Source: Legionella maioricensis
Lineage (GTDB): Bacteria; Pseudomonadota; Gammaproteobacteria; Legionellales; Legionellaceae
Reading direction: 5' to 3'
Length of the DNA: 64,000 nucleotides
Assembly (NCBI RefSeq): GCF_023618015.1
Contig: NZ_JAJKBJ010000019.1
Coordinates: forward strand, 1-64,000
Under the pieces are notes generated by a model. It saw only the letters and a list, made by a program, of their open reading frames with translations, had not been told where the DNA came from and made no database searches. The position numbers and the translations under genes were made by a program. Shown here in pieces: positions 1 through 7,701 of the stretch; position 1 is the stretch's first letter; each line of letters opens with the position of its first letter.

Positions 1-1022
1 ATTGGGGTAGAGCCAAAAAATTCCATGAACAACATTTTGGATTTACTCCTGAAATTAAAAGCTGTGTATTTCAGAATAAACGGATGGTGATACTTGGTGG
101 AACTCTTGTTATATCGGACAAACCTGATTGTGATTGGAACACTCCTACAGATTTTTTGACCAGTCACTTGAAAACTACTTTAGGCAATGATTGGTTTGAA
201 AATGAATTATCTAAACCGACATTTGAACGCCACATTATTGTTAAGTGGTGTACAGAGGGTCAACTTACAATTATCGATCCTGAAAATCCTGTGGAAACAT
301 GCCAATTAAATGGTAGCGCGTTAGCTTACCTACATTTGGCATATGATTTGTTTGTTTTAAATGACCAAAATTATTTAACAGGTAATTTAGTGAAGCGGCT
401 GAAGGTTCAATCCAGCTTCAATGGTGCCCGATATGAAATATTTGTTTTAGCTACTATGATTAGGGCCGGCTTTAAGCTGGAACTATTTGATGAAACACTT
501 GGTCGTGGTCGTGTTACGGAATGTCGAGCCACTCATACTCAAACTGGTCAAATATTACAAGTTGAGGCCAAAGCCAGAGATGTTAAAGGTGTTTTGGGCG
601 CGAAGCAAGGCAAGCATAGGAACATTGACTTGTATGGCAAATTAAGAAATGCCGTAGAAAAAGATGTTGATGAACCTTTTATTGTTTTTGTTGATGTTAA
701 TTTGCCTGAGTTAGATATATATGAAAATCAAGATAAGGTAGATAAGATAAGGGGAGAGTATAAAAAAATGGAAGAAAAATTTCCCGATTCTTTGCCCAAT
801 ATTGTTTGTTTTACCAATATACCTTTCCATTATGGGCGTGATGATAAACTGCCCAACAGCAATGCTTATGGACTTATAATTTCGCGAAAACCTAAAGTGC
901 AATTTAAATATGAATCGCAGATCGTCGACTCTTTAAGAGGCTCTCTGAATACCTATCGTTTCTTGCCAAAAGAGTTCGATGAAAGCAGACAATTTGCAGA
1001 AGGGTTTTTTCAAAAAAAATAA
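1..1022 (+). CDS. PD-(D/E)XK nuclease-like hypothetical protein, 5' end outside window
   Basis: The first ATG in the window is at 84, but the frame stays open to base 3, so the gene probably starts before the window. No name is recognised. Counted from that ATG, residues 115-163 read like a PD-(D/E)XK nuclease core: a helix with Glu118, an acidic strand residue Glu146 and a VEAK motif (Glu161, Lys163). Strands with Asp residues follow (FVDVNLPEL). Nuclease function is an inference from this pattern alone. It faces an integrase gene on the other strand with 4 bases between the stop codons, so it may be cargo of an old island. Confidence 0.6.
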   Translation, partial: WGRAKKFHEQHFGFTPEIKSCVFQNKRMVILGGTLVISDKPDCDWNTPTDFLTSHLKTTLGNDWFENELSKPTFERHIIVKWCTEGQLTIIDPENPVETCQLNGSALAYLHLAYDLFVLNDQNYLTGNLVKRLKVQSSFNGARYEIFVLATMIRAGFKLELFDETLGRGRVTECRATHTQTGQILQVEAKARDVKGVLGAKQGKHRNIDLYGKLRNAVEKDVDEPFIVFVDVNLPELDIYENQDKVDKIRGEYKKMEEKFPDSLPNIVCFTNIPFHYGRDDKLPNSNAYGLIISRKPKVQFKYESQIVDSLRGSLNTYRFLPKEFDESRQFAEGFFQKK

Positions 1023-1026
1023 TTGG

Positions 1027-2088
1027 CTAGATAAATTTTTCCCAATTTGTAACTGTACTATAACCCTCTTTAGCTGAATCATCCGGTATCCACTTGCCAT
1101 AAGTTTTCATCACCATTTCAGTATCAACATGTCCCATCTGGCTTGCAACCCACATGATATTTTCGCCACCGGATAACATCATAGAGGCATAAGTATGTCT
1201 TGTTTGATAAGGATTTCTATACCTAATAGCCGCTCGTTTAATAGTATGTACCCAAGCAGTCCGCCGGATTTGGTGATCAGTTTCCCATGGTTGATTAGTC
1301 CGTGGATTATGGAAAACACGTTTACCTAGATCGAAGGTATATTTCGTTTGTGCATTAAGCGCTTCAATAGCGGGAGGGAGTAACATTACTTTACGTTTAC
1401 CCGCAATTGTTTTTGTTCCTTTAACCTGTTTCTTTACCACAGCTCTGACAACATTTATTATCCCATGAGCTAAATCAATATCTTCCCATTCAAGAGCTAT
1501 AAGCTCGGATGTTCTTAATCCTGTAAAAAAAGCAAACTGAAAGAGATTTCTGATCTGTTCGTGGTGAGTTGCATCTAAAATAGCTTTGACTTCATTTTTA
1601 TCAAATGGGTCTACTTTGAAATTGCTTTTGCTGGTTTGTTTGCTTAACAACTTAGAAATAACAATTTTATCCAGCGGATTACTCTTGATGTATTCATCAT
1701 TAAGTGCTTGTTCAATGATCGCTCGTAGAGGAATGAGAAGGTTGCTGACAGTTTTTGAGGTAACCTGCAAACCACGTATCCATTCTCGAATAAAAGCTGG
1801 TTTTAAATCTTGTAATGCCACTTCACCAAAATAAGGAATAAGGTGTGCCTCACAGACCTTCTTGTACCCGATATAAGTACTATGCTCACGAGTAGCTTTT
1901 ATCTGATCTAAAAAATCTCTGAGTAACTCACCAATTGTTATATTAGTTTTTACATGTCCAAATCTTCTCGCTAAATTTGATTGTGGGAAATAATCTGCAT
2001 ATGAAAATGTACCACGTTCAATAGTGTTGAGTATTTCACAACGTAATCTTTCAGCATATTTGATATTGCTAGGGGTGACTTCTAGCAA
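1027..2088 (-). pseudogene. Tyrosine site-specific integrase, N-terminus truncated by a repeat
   Basis: Phage-type tyrosine recombinase of the DUF3596-associated group. The catalytic set is visible: Arg192 in GLRTSEL, Arg297-His298 in QTRHTYA, His320 in QMGH and nucleophile Tyr330 in MKTYGKW. The SAM-like core-binding domain is at about residues 50-140. Family members normally carry some 40 more N-terminal residues that bind arm sites. Here the frame starts only with a TTG at 2088 and no ATG precedes the conserved part, because the 30-bp end of a REP inverted pair begins at 2085. I therefore read it as a 5'-truncated, probably inactive integrase. The catalytic domain itself shows no stop or frameshift. 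Confidence 0.8.
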
Positions 2089-2244
2089 GCGTAGGCTGGG
2101 CTGAAAAGCCCAGCGATTCCTTTTGTAGATTTAAAGTGAAAAATGAGTTAACCAGGTAAGGCAGAGTCTTTCTAGCAACTTTTCTTGGAATTGAAGTTTC
2201 CATTGCTGGTGAATGCTGGGCTTTTCAGCCCAGCCTACGCTTGC
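2085..2244. repeat. REP inverted pair (BIME/MITE-like), 160 bp
   Basis: Perfect 30-bp terminal inverted repeats occupy 2085-2114 and 2215-2244. Each holds GTAG followed by a hairpin with stem GCTGGGCT and loop GAAA. GTAG at the foot of a hairpin is the mark recognised by REP-associated tyrosine transposases. The interior after the left hairpin (about 2115-2140) is nearly the same as 4893-4918. The left end interrupts the integrase N-terminus. Confidence 0.85.
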
Positions 2245-2250
2245 TTTTCC

Positions 2251-2961
2251 TTAGCCACTAATGATGTGCTTTATGCGATCCTGAACTGTTTGAATACGCT
2301 GTATTGTAACAGGGCCGTCGTTAAGATGCCCTGGTAATGCTGTTCGGAAATTATCATCATTAATGATTTCTGCAAAAAACTGTTTAAGGTGTGTTTTTAA
2401 GTTCTCTGTCGCAAGACAGATCTCATCTGCAATTTCAGTACGCCCAGCAACGACAGTAATAATGTCCTCAAAATCATGGCTTCCTAAGAAATCATTATTA
2501 CCTCTTGTTTTAAATGCCTCAATCTTGGTTGCCAGCAGGTAGGGTGCGGTTACTGATTTAATGATAAGGTCATCTTTCAATTGGTGTGTAATGACGTGCT
2601 CAATAGCTTCTTTGTACCAGCGATTACCAAATTTTAAAACGCTCTCATCTATTGGCATGACGTCTAAAATGACCTCATCATAATGCCACCGGCATATGAC
2701 AGATTCATCTATAGATTGTTTAAATCCTTGGTCTGATAGTTTCTTCCCAAATTGGTAATACTTCGGCAAGGAGGCAATATCTACAATGCAATCTACATCC
2801 CGCGTAGGACGAACATCTAGCGATAAAGGATCAGTTATAAAAAGCGCAGTAGTGCAACCACCCAAGTAGATAACCTCTTCATTTAGTGGCCCTAATTTCC
2901 TTGCCACAAACTCTAGCATTCTCAAATTCGCTGTGGCTCTTTCCTGCTTGATGTTTGCCAT
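2251..2961 (-). CDS. AbiEii/AbiGii-like nucleotidyltransferase, putative toxin
   Basis: 236 residues. A GG motif (YLGGCTTALF, about residues 33-42) followed by a D-x-D motif in RPTRDVDCIVD (about 52-62) is the signature of DNA polymerase beta-type nucleotidyltransferases. Spacing and the Arg-Pro-Thr context fit AbiEii-like toxins and minimal nucleotidyltransferases. The ATG at 2961 is backed by AAAGGAA about 8 bases upstream. It overlaps the 3' end of the upstream HTH gene by 83 bases, which implies translational coupling. Toxin role is inferred from family and pairing. A deletion relic of the same gene lies near 14.4 kb. Confidence 0.75.
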   Translation of the reverse strand: MANIKQERATANLRMLEFVARKLGPLNEEVIYLGGCTTALFITDPLSLDVRPTRDVDCIVDIASLPKYYQFGKKLSDQGFKQSIDESVICRWHYDEVILDVMPIDESVLKFGNRWYKEAIEHVITHQLKDDLIIKSVTAPYLLATKIEAFKTRGNNDFLGSHDFEDIITVVAGRTEIADEICLATENLKTHLKQFFAEIINDDNFRTALPGHLNDGPVTIQRIQTVQDRIKHIISG

Positions 2962-3514
2962 GAATAATTTCCTTTAATAATGTAGTAGCGATATTTCTTT
3001 CTCGCGCTCGCCCACTGCGAATTGCATCGACAAGCACGAGTAATTCATAAAAAGTTTGATCTGGAAATTGAGTCACTGATTTTGGCACCGAGGAATACAA
3101 AGGTTCTAAAGCCAATCCTCGTTTATCGCCTTCACCATAAGGCCAGACCGGAATAGGGTCATCACCGAGAATAAATTGTTTTTCAAGGATAGGGGCGGCA
3201 TAACTCGTAGCAATTCCGCGAGTATAAGCACCCAACTCTACAGGAAAGAAATATTTCACACCCGATATCAGGCATTCTTCACAAGCTGATTTACTTGGTA
3301 AGAATATCATTTTATTTTTAGGATTATCTGTAAGCACCGGTGCTAATAATCCTGAATGAACTAATCTTTTTATGCCAGCATTAACTTCTGATACACTCAT
3401 GCATAAAAGCGTTGCAAGTTTATTTTGAGACAAATACTCGTCCTGATAGTTTTTGTTCAAAACCATCATGGAAAGTATTTTCAAAAGTATCACGATGTCT
3501 TGTGGTTTGAGCAT
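2879..3514 (-). CDS. Winged-HTH transcriptional regulator, putative antitoxin
   Basis: 211 residues, first gene of the pair. Residues about 10-60 form a winged helix-turn-helix (LSQNKLATLLCMSVSEVNAG, then a wing with NPKNKMIFL). The middle part has a PVWPYGEG segment seen in regulator proteins coded beside AbiEii-type nucleotidyltransferases. The 3' end overlaps the nucleotidyltransferase gene by 83 bases in another frame. Two copies of a 15-bp box lie upstream at 3561 and 3640, so autorepression is likely. The antitoxin role is inference from gene order and the DNA-binding fold. Confidence 0.65.
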   Translation of the reverse strand: MLKPQDIVILLKILSMMVLNKNYQDEYLSQNKLATLLCMSVSEVNAGIKRLVHSGLLAPVLTDNPKNKMIFLPSKSACEECLISGVKYFFPVELGAYTRGIATSYAAPILEKQFILGDDPIPVWPYGEGDKRGLALEPLYSSVPKSVTQFPDQTFYELLVLVDAIRSGRARERNIATTLLKEIIHGKHQAGKSHSEFENARVCGKEIRATK

Positions 3515-3560
3515 AAGGTAGATACCCCAATCTTTATCTTAACTTAAGTATAGCACCATC

Positions 3561-3654
3561 ATTCGTTGTTCGCGATTCGCGAATAGCAAATAAGAATGAT
3601 ATTGAGGCTCAAATCATTAACTTGTATATTCTGGCAGGCATTCGCTGTTCGCGA
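3561..3654 (-). promoter_or_regulatory. Candidate operator boxes of the HTH/nucleotidyltransferase operon
   Basis: ATTCGTTGTTCGCGA at 3561-3575 recurs with one change as ATTCGCTGTTCGCGA at 3640-3654. The first box runs into TTCGCGAATAGCAAA, giving a near-symmetric palindrome (3562-3590) centred on TTCGCGATTCGCGAA. Both lie 45-140 bases upstream of the HTH gene start, as expected for an autoregulated toxin-antitoxin operator. Confidence 0.55.
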
Positions 3655-3924
3655 ATATAAGAACGGTAATCGGCGGAATTTGGTTCAATTCCAAGAGTAA
3701 TACTCGATAAAGTGGGGCCTATTTGGGGGCTTTTCCAAGCCGCATTCAAATAATTATTTATTATCAATCAATTACATAGCCAATGTTATGGATGCCGCCC
3801 CAATTAACAAAACCATTCCTGACCACCAAAGGCTATCAAAAACCATTGTAAAACAAGCTGTTAAGGCTTTTTTTATATCAATTCAATGGGCCTTCAGAAT
3901 CAATAAATGCCCAAAAATTTTGTA

Positions 3925-4292
3925 GCAAGCGTAGGTCGGGCAACAAATTGCCTGACTTCACTCTATGTCGCCTACAGGGTATTTTATAGGAAGCAATGAC
4001 TTGTAAATGCGATGAAAAATTTGCAGTATGCTGTTAGCAATCCAGCGTTAATGAAGTAGGATTTATTTAAGAAGATGCGTTACAGAAGATTAATACATCC
4101 AGATGAATCATATTCTTTATAATCCAGTAAAGCATGGTTATGTAAGTAAGCCTTCGGAGTGGCCTTTTTCAAGTATTCATAGAGATACCCGCTTGGGCAA
4201 AATATCAAAAGATTGGTCATATACCGGTGATTTTTTGGATGGAAGTCTTGGCGAATATTTGTTGTCGGGCTATTTGTAGCCCGACCTACGCT
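3925..4292. mobile_element. REPtron relic: two REP hairpins around a RAYT remnant
   Basis: Left end: GCAAGC then GTAG (3931-3934) and an imperfect hairpin GTCGGGCAA/TTGCCTGAC (3935-3956). Right end: inverted hairpin GTCGGGCT/AGCCCGAC (4264-4285) followed by CTAC and GCT. The layout, inverted REPs flanking a transposase of the REP-associated family, is that of a REPtron. The stem sequence differs from the GCTGGGCT repeats nearby, so it belongs to another REP subfamily. Confidence 0.7.
4075..4279 (+). pseudogene. REP-associated tyrosine transposase (RAYT, Y1_Tnp) with internal deletion
   Basis: Two pieces of a RAYT remain. The start MRYRRLIHP (ATG at 4075) resembles the conserved N-terminus of the family. 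From 4103, in another frame, NHILYNPVKHGYV...SEWPFSSIHR is the typical C-terminal signature (YNPVKHG, then W-P-x-S-S), ending at TAG 4277-4279. The whole HUH catalytic core between them (normally more than 100 residues) is missing, so the gene is dead. Confidence 0.75.
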
Positions 4293-4300
4293 CTTATTTT

Positions 4301-4756
4301 TTAATTAAAAGAATTTTGAGATGTATTATTTTCGACAGGGGAATTGAAGGCATTGAAATTGTGAGGCTGAAAAAAATGATAACTATTATCTGAATTAAAA
4401 ATCGGACCAAATGTAGTTTCATAGTTTTCTAGGAATCGATTTATAAAAGGCTGCATGCGTTCTCTTAGAGTAGCGCATTGATCCATGACTTCATTGCAAT
4501 AAGCATCAAGTTCTCGACTCTGAGGAGGAGTAAGATTTTCCATGGGAAGAATCTCCTGAACCAATTCTATGTGGCTATTATAAAATAATTCATAGGCCTC
4601 CCATAACTGGATCAGCTCCTTTACTTCGTTTGTATTCTCTATATTAGTCTGATTAATTTCGTCCAACAAAATAGCATCTCCTTCAAATTGCATGCTATTA
4701 AAAGTTTCTTTCGATTGAGTTAATAATTTGCAAAATGTTACATGATCCATAGCCAT
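4301..4756 (-). CDS. Hypothetical protein
   Basis: 151 residues, not recognised. Acidic and mostly helical to about residue 115, with a low-complexity tail rich in Asn, Phe and Ser (HNFNAFNSPVENNTSQNSFN). No signal peptide or membrane segment. The ATG at 4756 has GGAGA about 8 bases upstream, which supports the start and that the gene is real. It stands alone between REP relics. An Asn/Ser-rich tail is seen in some secreted Legionella proteins, but that is weak evidence for export. Confidence 0.55.
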   Translation of the reverse strand: MAMDHVTFCKLLTQSKETFNSMQFEGDAILLDEINQTNIENTNEVKELIQLWEAYELFYNSHIELVQEILPMENLTPPQSRELDAYCNEVMDQCATLRERMQPFINRFLENYETTFGPIFNSDNSYHFFQPHNFNAFNSPVENNTSQNSFN

Positions 4757-4862
4757 TTTATTGTCTCCAAATGGTTAGTAAAAAATTATGGACCAATTTT
4801 AAACTAAGTAATTAAATTAAGACAACAGTATTCAGTTTTTATTCATACTATCCTACAAAGGG

Positions 4863-4918
4863 GCAAGCGTAGGCTGGGCTGAAAAGCCCAGCGATTCCTT
4901 TTTTAGATTTAAAGTGAC
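4863..4918. repeat. Solo half of the GCTGGGCT REP element
   Basis: GCAAGC-GTAG-hairpin at 4863-4892 is identical to the left end of the 2085 element. The following 26 bases (4893-4918) match its interior almost exactly. No right-hand partner follows. A hypothetical ORF starts 18 bases later. Confidence 0.8.
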
Positions 4919-4935
4919 AAGAGCGTGATAAGCAT

Positions 4936-5424
4936 ATGGCTAATCAAGTAGTTCGATTGCTTGCAAACAATAAAATAACCATTGTTCACGTTGGGTCTCT
5001 CCATGTTGGGGGCATTATTCATCATTTACTTAAAAAGGGTGTAAGGCCTGATAAAATATCCGCTCATATTGGCCAAAGCAAAGTGTTACAACGTGAAGAT
5101 TACAACGCTCTGGCCGAATATTTTGATATCGCCTTAAGCCGTTTTGGTAAAAATAGTATGGACACCGCTGAAGTACTCAGAAAAATTGAACGACTAGCGC
5201 CTTACCTTAAACCAGATAAGGAGGGTGTGGTTATTGAACCACTTGCTATGGACAATGATATTGATGATGAATATATGAAAATAGCTCAAGAACTCATTGA
5301 GGAATTTGAATTGCGCGCATCTCCTGGTCCCTGATTGGAAGCACCCATTGCAAAATTACAGGTTCGAGCGCAAGACGGACGCATTTTAAACAGAAAAGGT
5401 ATTACTATTGGACGTATAGATTAG
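4936..5424 (+). pseudogene. Hypothetical gene interrupted by in-frame TGA
   Basis: The first 132 codons (4936-5331) encode a soluble helical protein of unknown family with no signal peptide. It stops at TGA 5332-5334, but the same frame continues for 29 sense codons (LEAPIAKLQVRAQDGRILNR...) to TAG 5422-5424. The continuation reads like protein, with alternating hydrophobic and charged residues. The stop may be a nonsense mutation, for example of a Trp codon, or the short form may be the real product. No close Shine-Dalgarno sequence is seen, and the start follows a REP half directly. Confidence 0.45.
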
Positions 5425-5490
5425 TTTTGCAAGAGAGGGTTAAAGCAATAAGTTCTCCTTAGTTCCATGTTCTAGGGCATGGGGTGAATA

Positions 5491-5519
5491 TTGACAATTG
5501 ATCAATTTGGCGTTATTTT
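5491..5519 (+). promoter_or_regulatory. Sigma-70 promoter for the gene at 5554
   Basis: TTGACA (5491-5496), 17-base spacer, TATTTT (5514-5519). A start of transcription near 5526 would leave a leader of about 28 bases before the ATG at 5554. This argues against translation from the TTG at 5491, which is the -35 box itself. Confidence 0.6.
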
Positions 5520-5553
5520 GATCAGTCACCAACCTCCCAGAACTGGAACAAAA

Positions 5554-6450
5554 ATGCCAACATTTACTATAAACATGGGTAATGAAATTACCCCAGCAAT
5601 TACTGTGCGCAGAGCTGAAACTGAAGAATTTCCACTTAAGGCACTTTATATTGAAGCTCTAGATGAATATTTTACTGAAGTTACCTCTAAAGAAGAACGA
5701 GTTACCCTTTTAGAGCGCTTGGAACATTTACTGAAAACAACGCCCAAATTGATTTGTTTCCTGTCACTTCCAGAAGATGCTAAAAAAAGCTGTCTGCGAC
5801 TCATTGCTCAATATTTGGGCGAAAATAGCGCTCTTGAAAAACAATTAAAAAAACAAATGGAAGACAAGTTTTTTCGCGAAGAGTTTCTTGAGGCCTGCGA
5901 GATTAACCAAATTGATACCGTACATCTCGGCGGGGTTTATGGCAAAGCTTGTGTTTGGGATTGTGCCAGAGGGCTTGCTGATAATATCTATGCAAAACAA
6001 TTGGGCGATAAACATCCCAACATCCGTTATCGTGATACTGACGAAACCTATCGCTTCAAGAACGCAATAATAGATGAAGACATTACTGAAGGTTATACCG
6101 ATAGCGAGTTAACGTTGAATCAACTCGCCTGTTTTCCGGTAACAGAAAGTTTTGAGGTTGATCTGGGTTTCGAAAAAGACATCACTTCGAAAGGTGAACA
6201 GCTATATAAGGGCCAAGTAGGTGAAAGTTATGAATTATTCTCAAGTCTAAGCGATGCCTCGTATCCTAAATATGAAGCCTTACACACCCGTATACAATAT
6301 TGTTTATCAGGATACGAGCTAATGATGCTTAATCACTCAATTTGGGCATCAAACAAAACTGGGGCAGAAAATAGCAATGTAGATATGACACGATGCGAAT
6401 CATCTTTGGGGGGTGGGGAAGAACTGACAAAAAGTTGTATTTCAAAATAA
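5554..6450 (+). CDS. Hypothetical protein, possible secreted effector
   Basis: 298 residues from the ATG at 5554. A longer reading from TTG 5491 is rejected because that codon is the -35 box of a good promoter. No family is recognised. The N-terminal 110 residues are helical and charged; the middle holds a CEINQIDTVHLGG segment. The C-terminus (about 275-298) is loose, with acidic EE and polar residues ending in SCISK, loosely like Dot/Icm signals (inference only). No signal peptide or membrane segment. A REP inverted pair begins 42 bases after the stop. Confidence 0.5.
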   Translation: MPTFTINMGNEITPAITVRRAETEEFPLKALYIEALDEYFTEVTSKEERVTLLERLEHLLKTTPKLICFLSLPEDAKKSCLRLIAQYLGENSALEKQLKKQMEDKFFREEFLEACEINQIDTVHLGGVYGKACVWDCARGLADNIYAKQLGDKHPNIRYRDTDETYRFKNAIIDEDITEGYTDSELTLNQLACFPVTESFEVDLGFEKDITSKGEQLYKGQVGESYELFSSLSDASYPKYEALHTRIQYCLSGYELMMLNHSIWASNKTGAENSNVDMTRCESSLGGGEELTKSCISK

Positions 6451-6492
6451 ACCCAACTATGAAAATTATAAACAAAACCCAATTCTTTTTTG

Positions 6493-6655
6493 GTAAGCGT
6501 AGCTGGGCTGTAAAGCCCAGCAAATGATCTATGGCCAGCAATGATCTGATGAAAGGATTGGCACTTGAATTAAATATCTGTTTTCGGATTAATAATCAAC
6601 TTCCAGGAAATGATCAAGGTTGCACGCTGGGCTTTACAGCCCAGCCTACGCTTGC
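6493..6655. repeat. REP inverted pair, second full copy, 163 bp
   Basis: Left end 6493-6521 (GTAAGC-GTAG-CTGGGCT hairpin, one G shorter than the type copy) and right end 6626-6655 (hairpin-CTACGCTTGC) are inverted. The interior of about 100 bp is unlike that of the 2085 element, so only the ends are conserved, as in BIMEs. Confidence 0.8.
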
Positions 6656-6714
6656 TGCGTTTAGCGAGGTCTAGACTAAACCCCCTAATGTACAACAAAA
6701 AAAGGTATAGTTGA

Positions 6715-6950
6715 TGGACAGAACTTATAATGATCCACTGCACGGTATTACCCTAGAGGTTATCTTAAATAGTTTGTTGATTTGTTATGGCTGGGAAGGC
6801 TTAGCGGAAAGAGTCAAAATTAACTGTTTTTCTTCCAACCCCAGCATCAAATCAAGCCTTAAATTCTTGCGCAAAACACCATGAGCAAGGACTGAAATTG
6901 AAACCCTTTATCTTGCTTCCTTAAAAAGTAAAGATTGCGAAAACTCATAA
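6715..6950 (+). pseudogene. VF530/DUF2132 family gene, frameshifted and with a nonsense codon
   Basis: ATG at 6715 opens a clear VF530 (DUF2132) protein: [29 protein letters not shown]. At the CC run at 6841 one base is missing. The +2 frame then continues the family signature [15 protein letters not shown] (about 6839-6881), where the conserved Trp codon is TGA (6882-6884). ARTEIETLYLASLKSK follows to TAA at 6948. Restoring one C and TGA to TGG would give a normal protein of about 77 residues. VF530 proteins are small DNA-binding-like proteins of unclear role. The actual open frame runs to 6924 as 69 codons with a nonsense tail. Confidence 0.75.
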
Positions 6951-7081
6951 TTACTGGAGTAATAAATAATATGAAAGATGTTTTCACTTGAATCATTTAA
7001 TCCATAGTGGGATAGGGACTGTGGAAGAATCCCAAGCGATGGGCTATACTTTTTTTACTGCTATCAAAAGTGAGACTCATC

Positions 7082-7525
7082 ATGGGAAAAGGAACTCCAG
7101 TTGAATTAACAAAAATTAAAAAAATTGTTGCTGATATTAAAGAACTTCCAGCTAAAATTGATTCCACAGAGCTGGCTAAAAATGCACGACACTTACTGAA
7201 AAAATATGCATTATTATCTGAAAAAATCGAAAGAAACGTATTAATTGGCGTCGCGCATCAAAAGGATCTTGCTAAAATTCGTACAGAAGAATTCAAAGCC
7301 ATAAGACGTACATTAAAAGAAAAAGTAAATTCGATTCTACATGCAAAAAACAACAAGAACGTTAAAAGTGAAAAGCCTGCGCAAAAAACCGTAAAAACGC
7401 CTACTCCCAAAAAAACCTCAAAAGCGGCTGACGTGCCAGTTGCAAAAGAAGCAAGCTCAAAAAAAACCGTGAAAAAATCATCACCTAAACCTAATAAAGC
7501 AACCGGTCCCAAAGACGACGCATAA
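7082..7525 (+). CDS. Histone H1-like Lys/Ala/Pro-rich protein
   Basis: 147 residues from ATG 7082 (the GTG at 7070 is an alternative). Residues about 1-90 are helical and charged. From about 95 to the end the sequence is a basic tail of Lys, Ala, Pro, Ser and Thr with repeated motifs such as KTVKTPTPKKTSK and KKSSPKP, like the C-terminal arm of histone H1 and bacterial H1-like or AlgP-type proteins. Nucleic-acid binding is a reasonable inference; a specific role is not. Slippage-prone A runs are common in the tail region. Confidence 0.65.
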   Translation: MGKGTPVELTKIKKIVADIKELPAKIDSTELAKNARHLLKKYALLSEKIERNVLIGVAHQKDLAKIRTEEFKAIRRTLKEKVNSILHAKNNKNVKSEKPAQKTVKTPTPKKTSKAADVPVAKEASSKKTVKKSSPKPNKATGPKDDA

Positions 7526-7676
7526 TTTGGTTTTGTTGCAAAAGTGTTCATAAGCAATAAACAGATTCATTCCCAATGAGCTTAGAAAATCAATGGGGCC
7601 AGATTCGAATTGAATTATTAAGATCATCGGGGTCTGACCAAAAAATAATATTATTTCGAAGAAAAGTTAATATTGT

Positions 7677-7699
7677 AAGGTCATCTTAATGATGACCTT
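7677..7699 (-). terminator. Hairpin downstream of the phosphoketolase gene
   Basis: AAGGTCATC (7677-7685) pairs with GATGACCTT (7691-7699) in a 9-bp stem with a 5-base loop, two bases past the stop codon. The U-tract is weak on either strand. Confidence 0.45.
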
Positions 7700-7701
7700 A
7701 T

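Larger units (their letters stand above)
3515..4300. other. 786-bp gene-poor stretch with operators and REPtron relic
   Basis: From the operon promoter side it holds the two operator boxes (3561-3654), about 270 bp without recognised content (3660-3930), and then a RAYT relic between two REP hairpins (3925-4292). On the minus strand 3606-3758 stays open for about 50 codons without a good start or recognisable motif. I do not call it a gene. Confidence 0.6.
6451..7081. other. Gene-poor stretch with REP pair and VF530 relic
   Basis: No intact gene. It holds the REP inverted pair (6493-6655) and the VF530 pseudogene (6715-6950). The remaining 130 bp before the Lys-rich gene show nothing else. 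Confidence 0.6.

Noticed and set aside
3661-3700. GGTTCAATTCC resembling a tRNA T-arm near the integrase island
   Set aside because: No acceptor stem, anticodon arm or CCA in register. Chance match.
3606-3758. Minus-strand open stretch of about 50 codons upstream of the HTH gene
   Set aside because: No start codon with ribosome site; overlaps an operator box; no motif.
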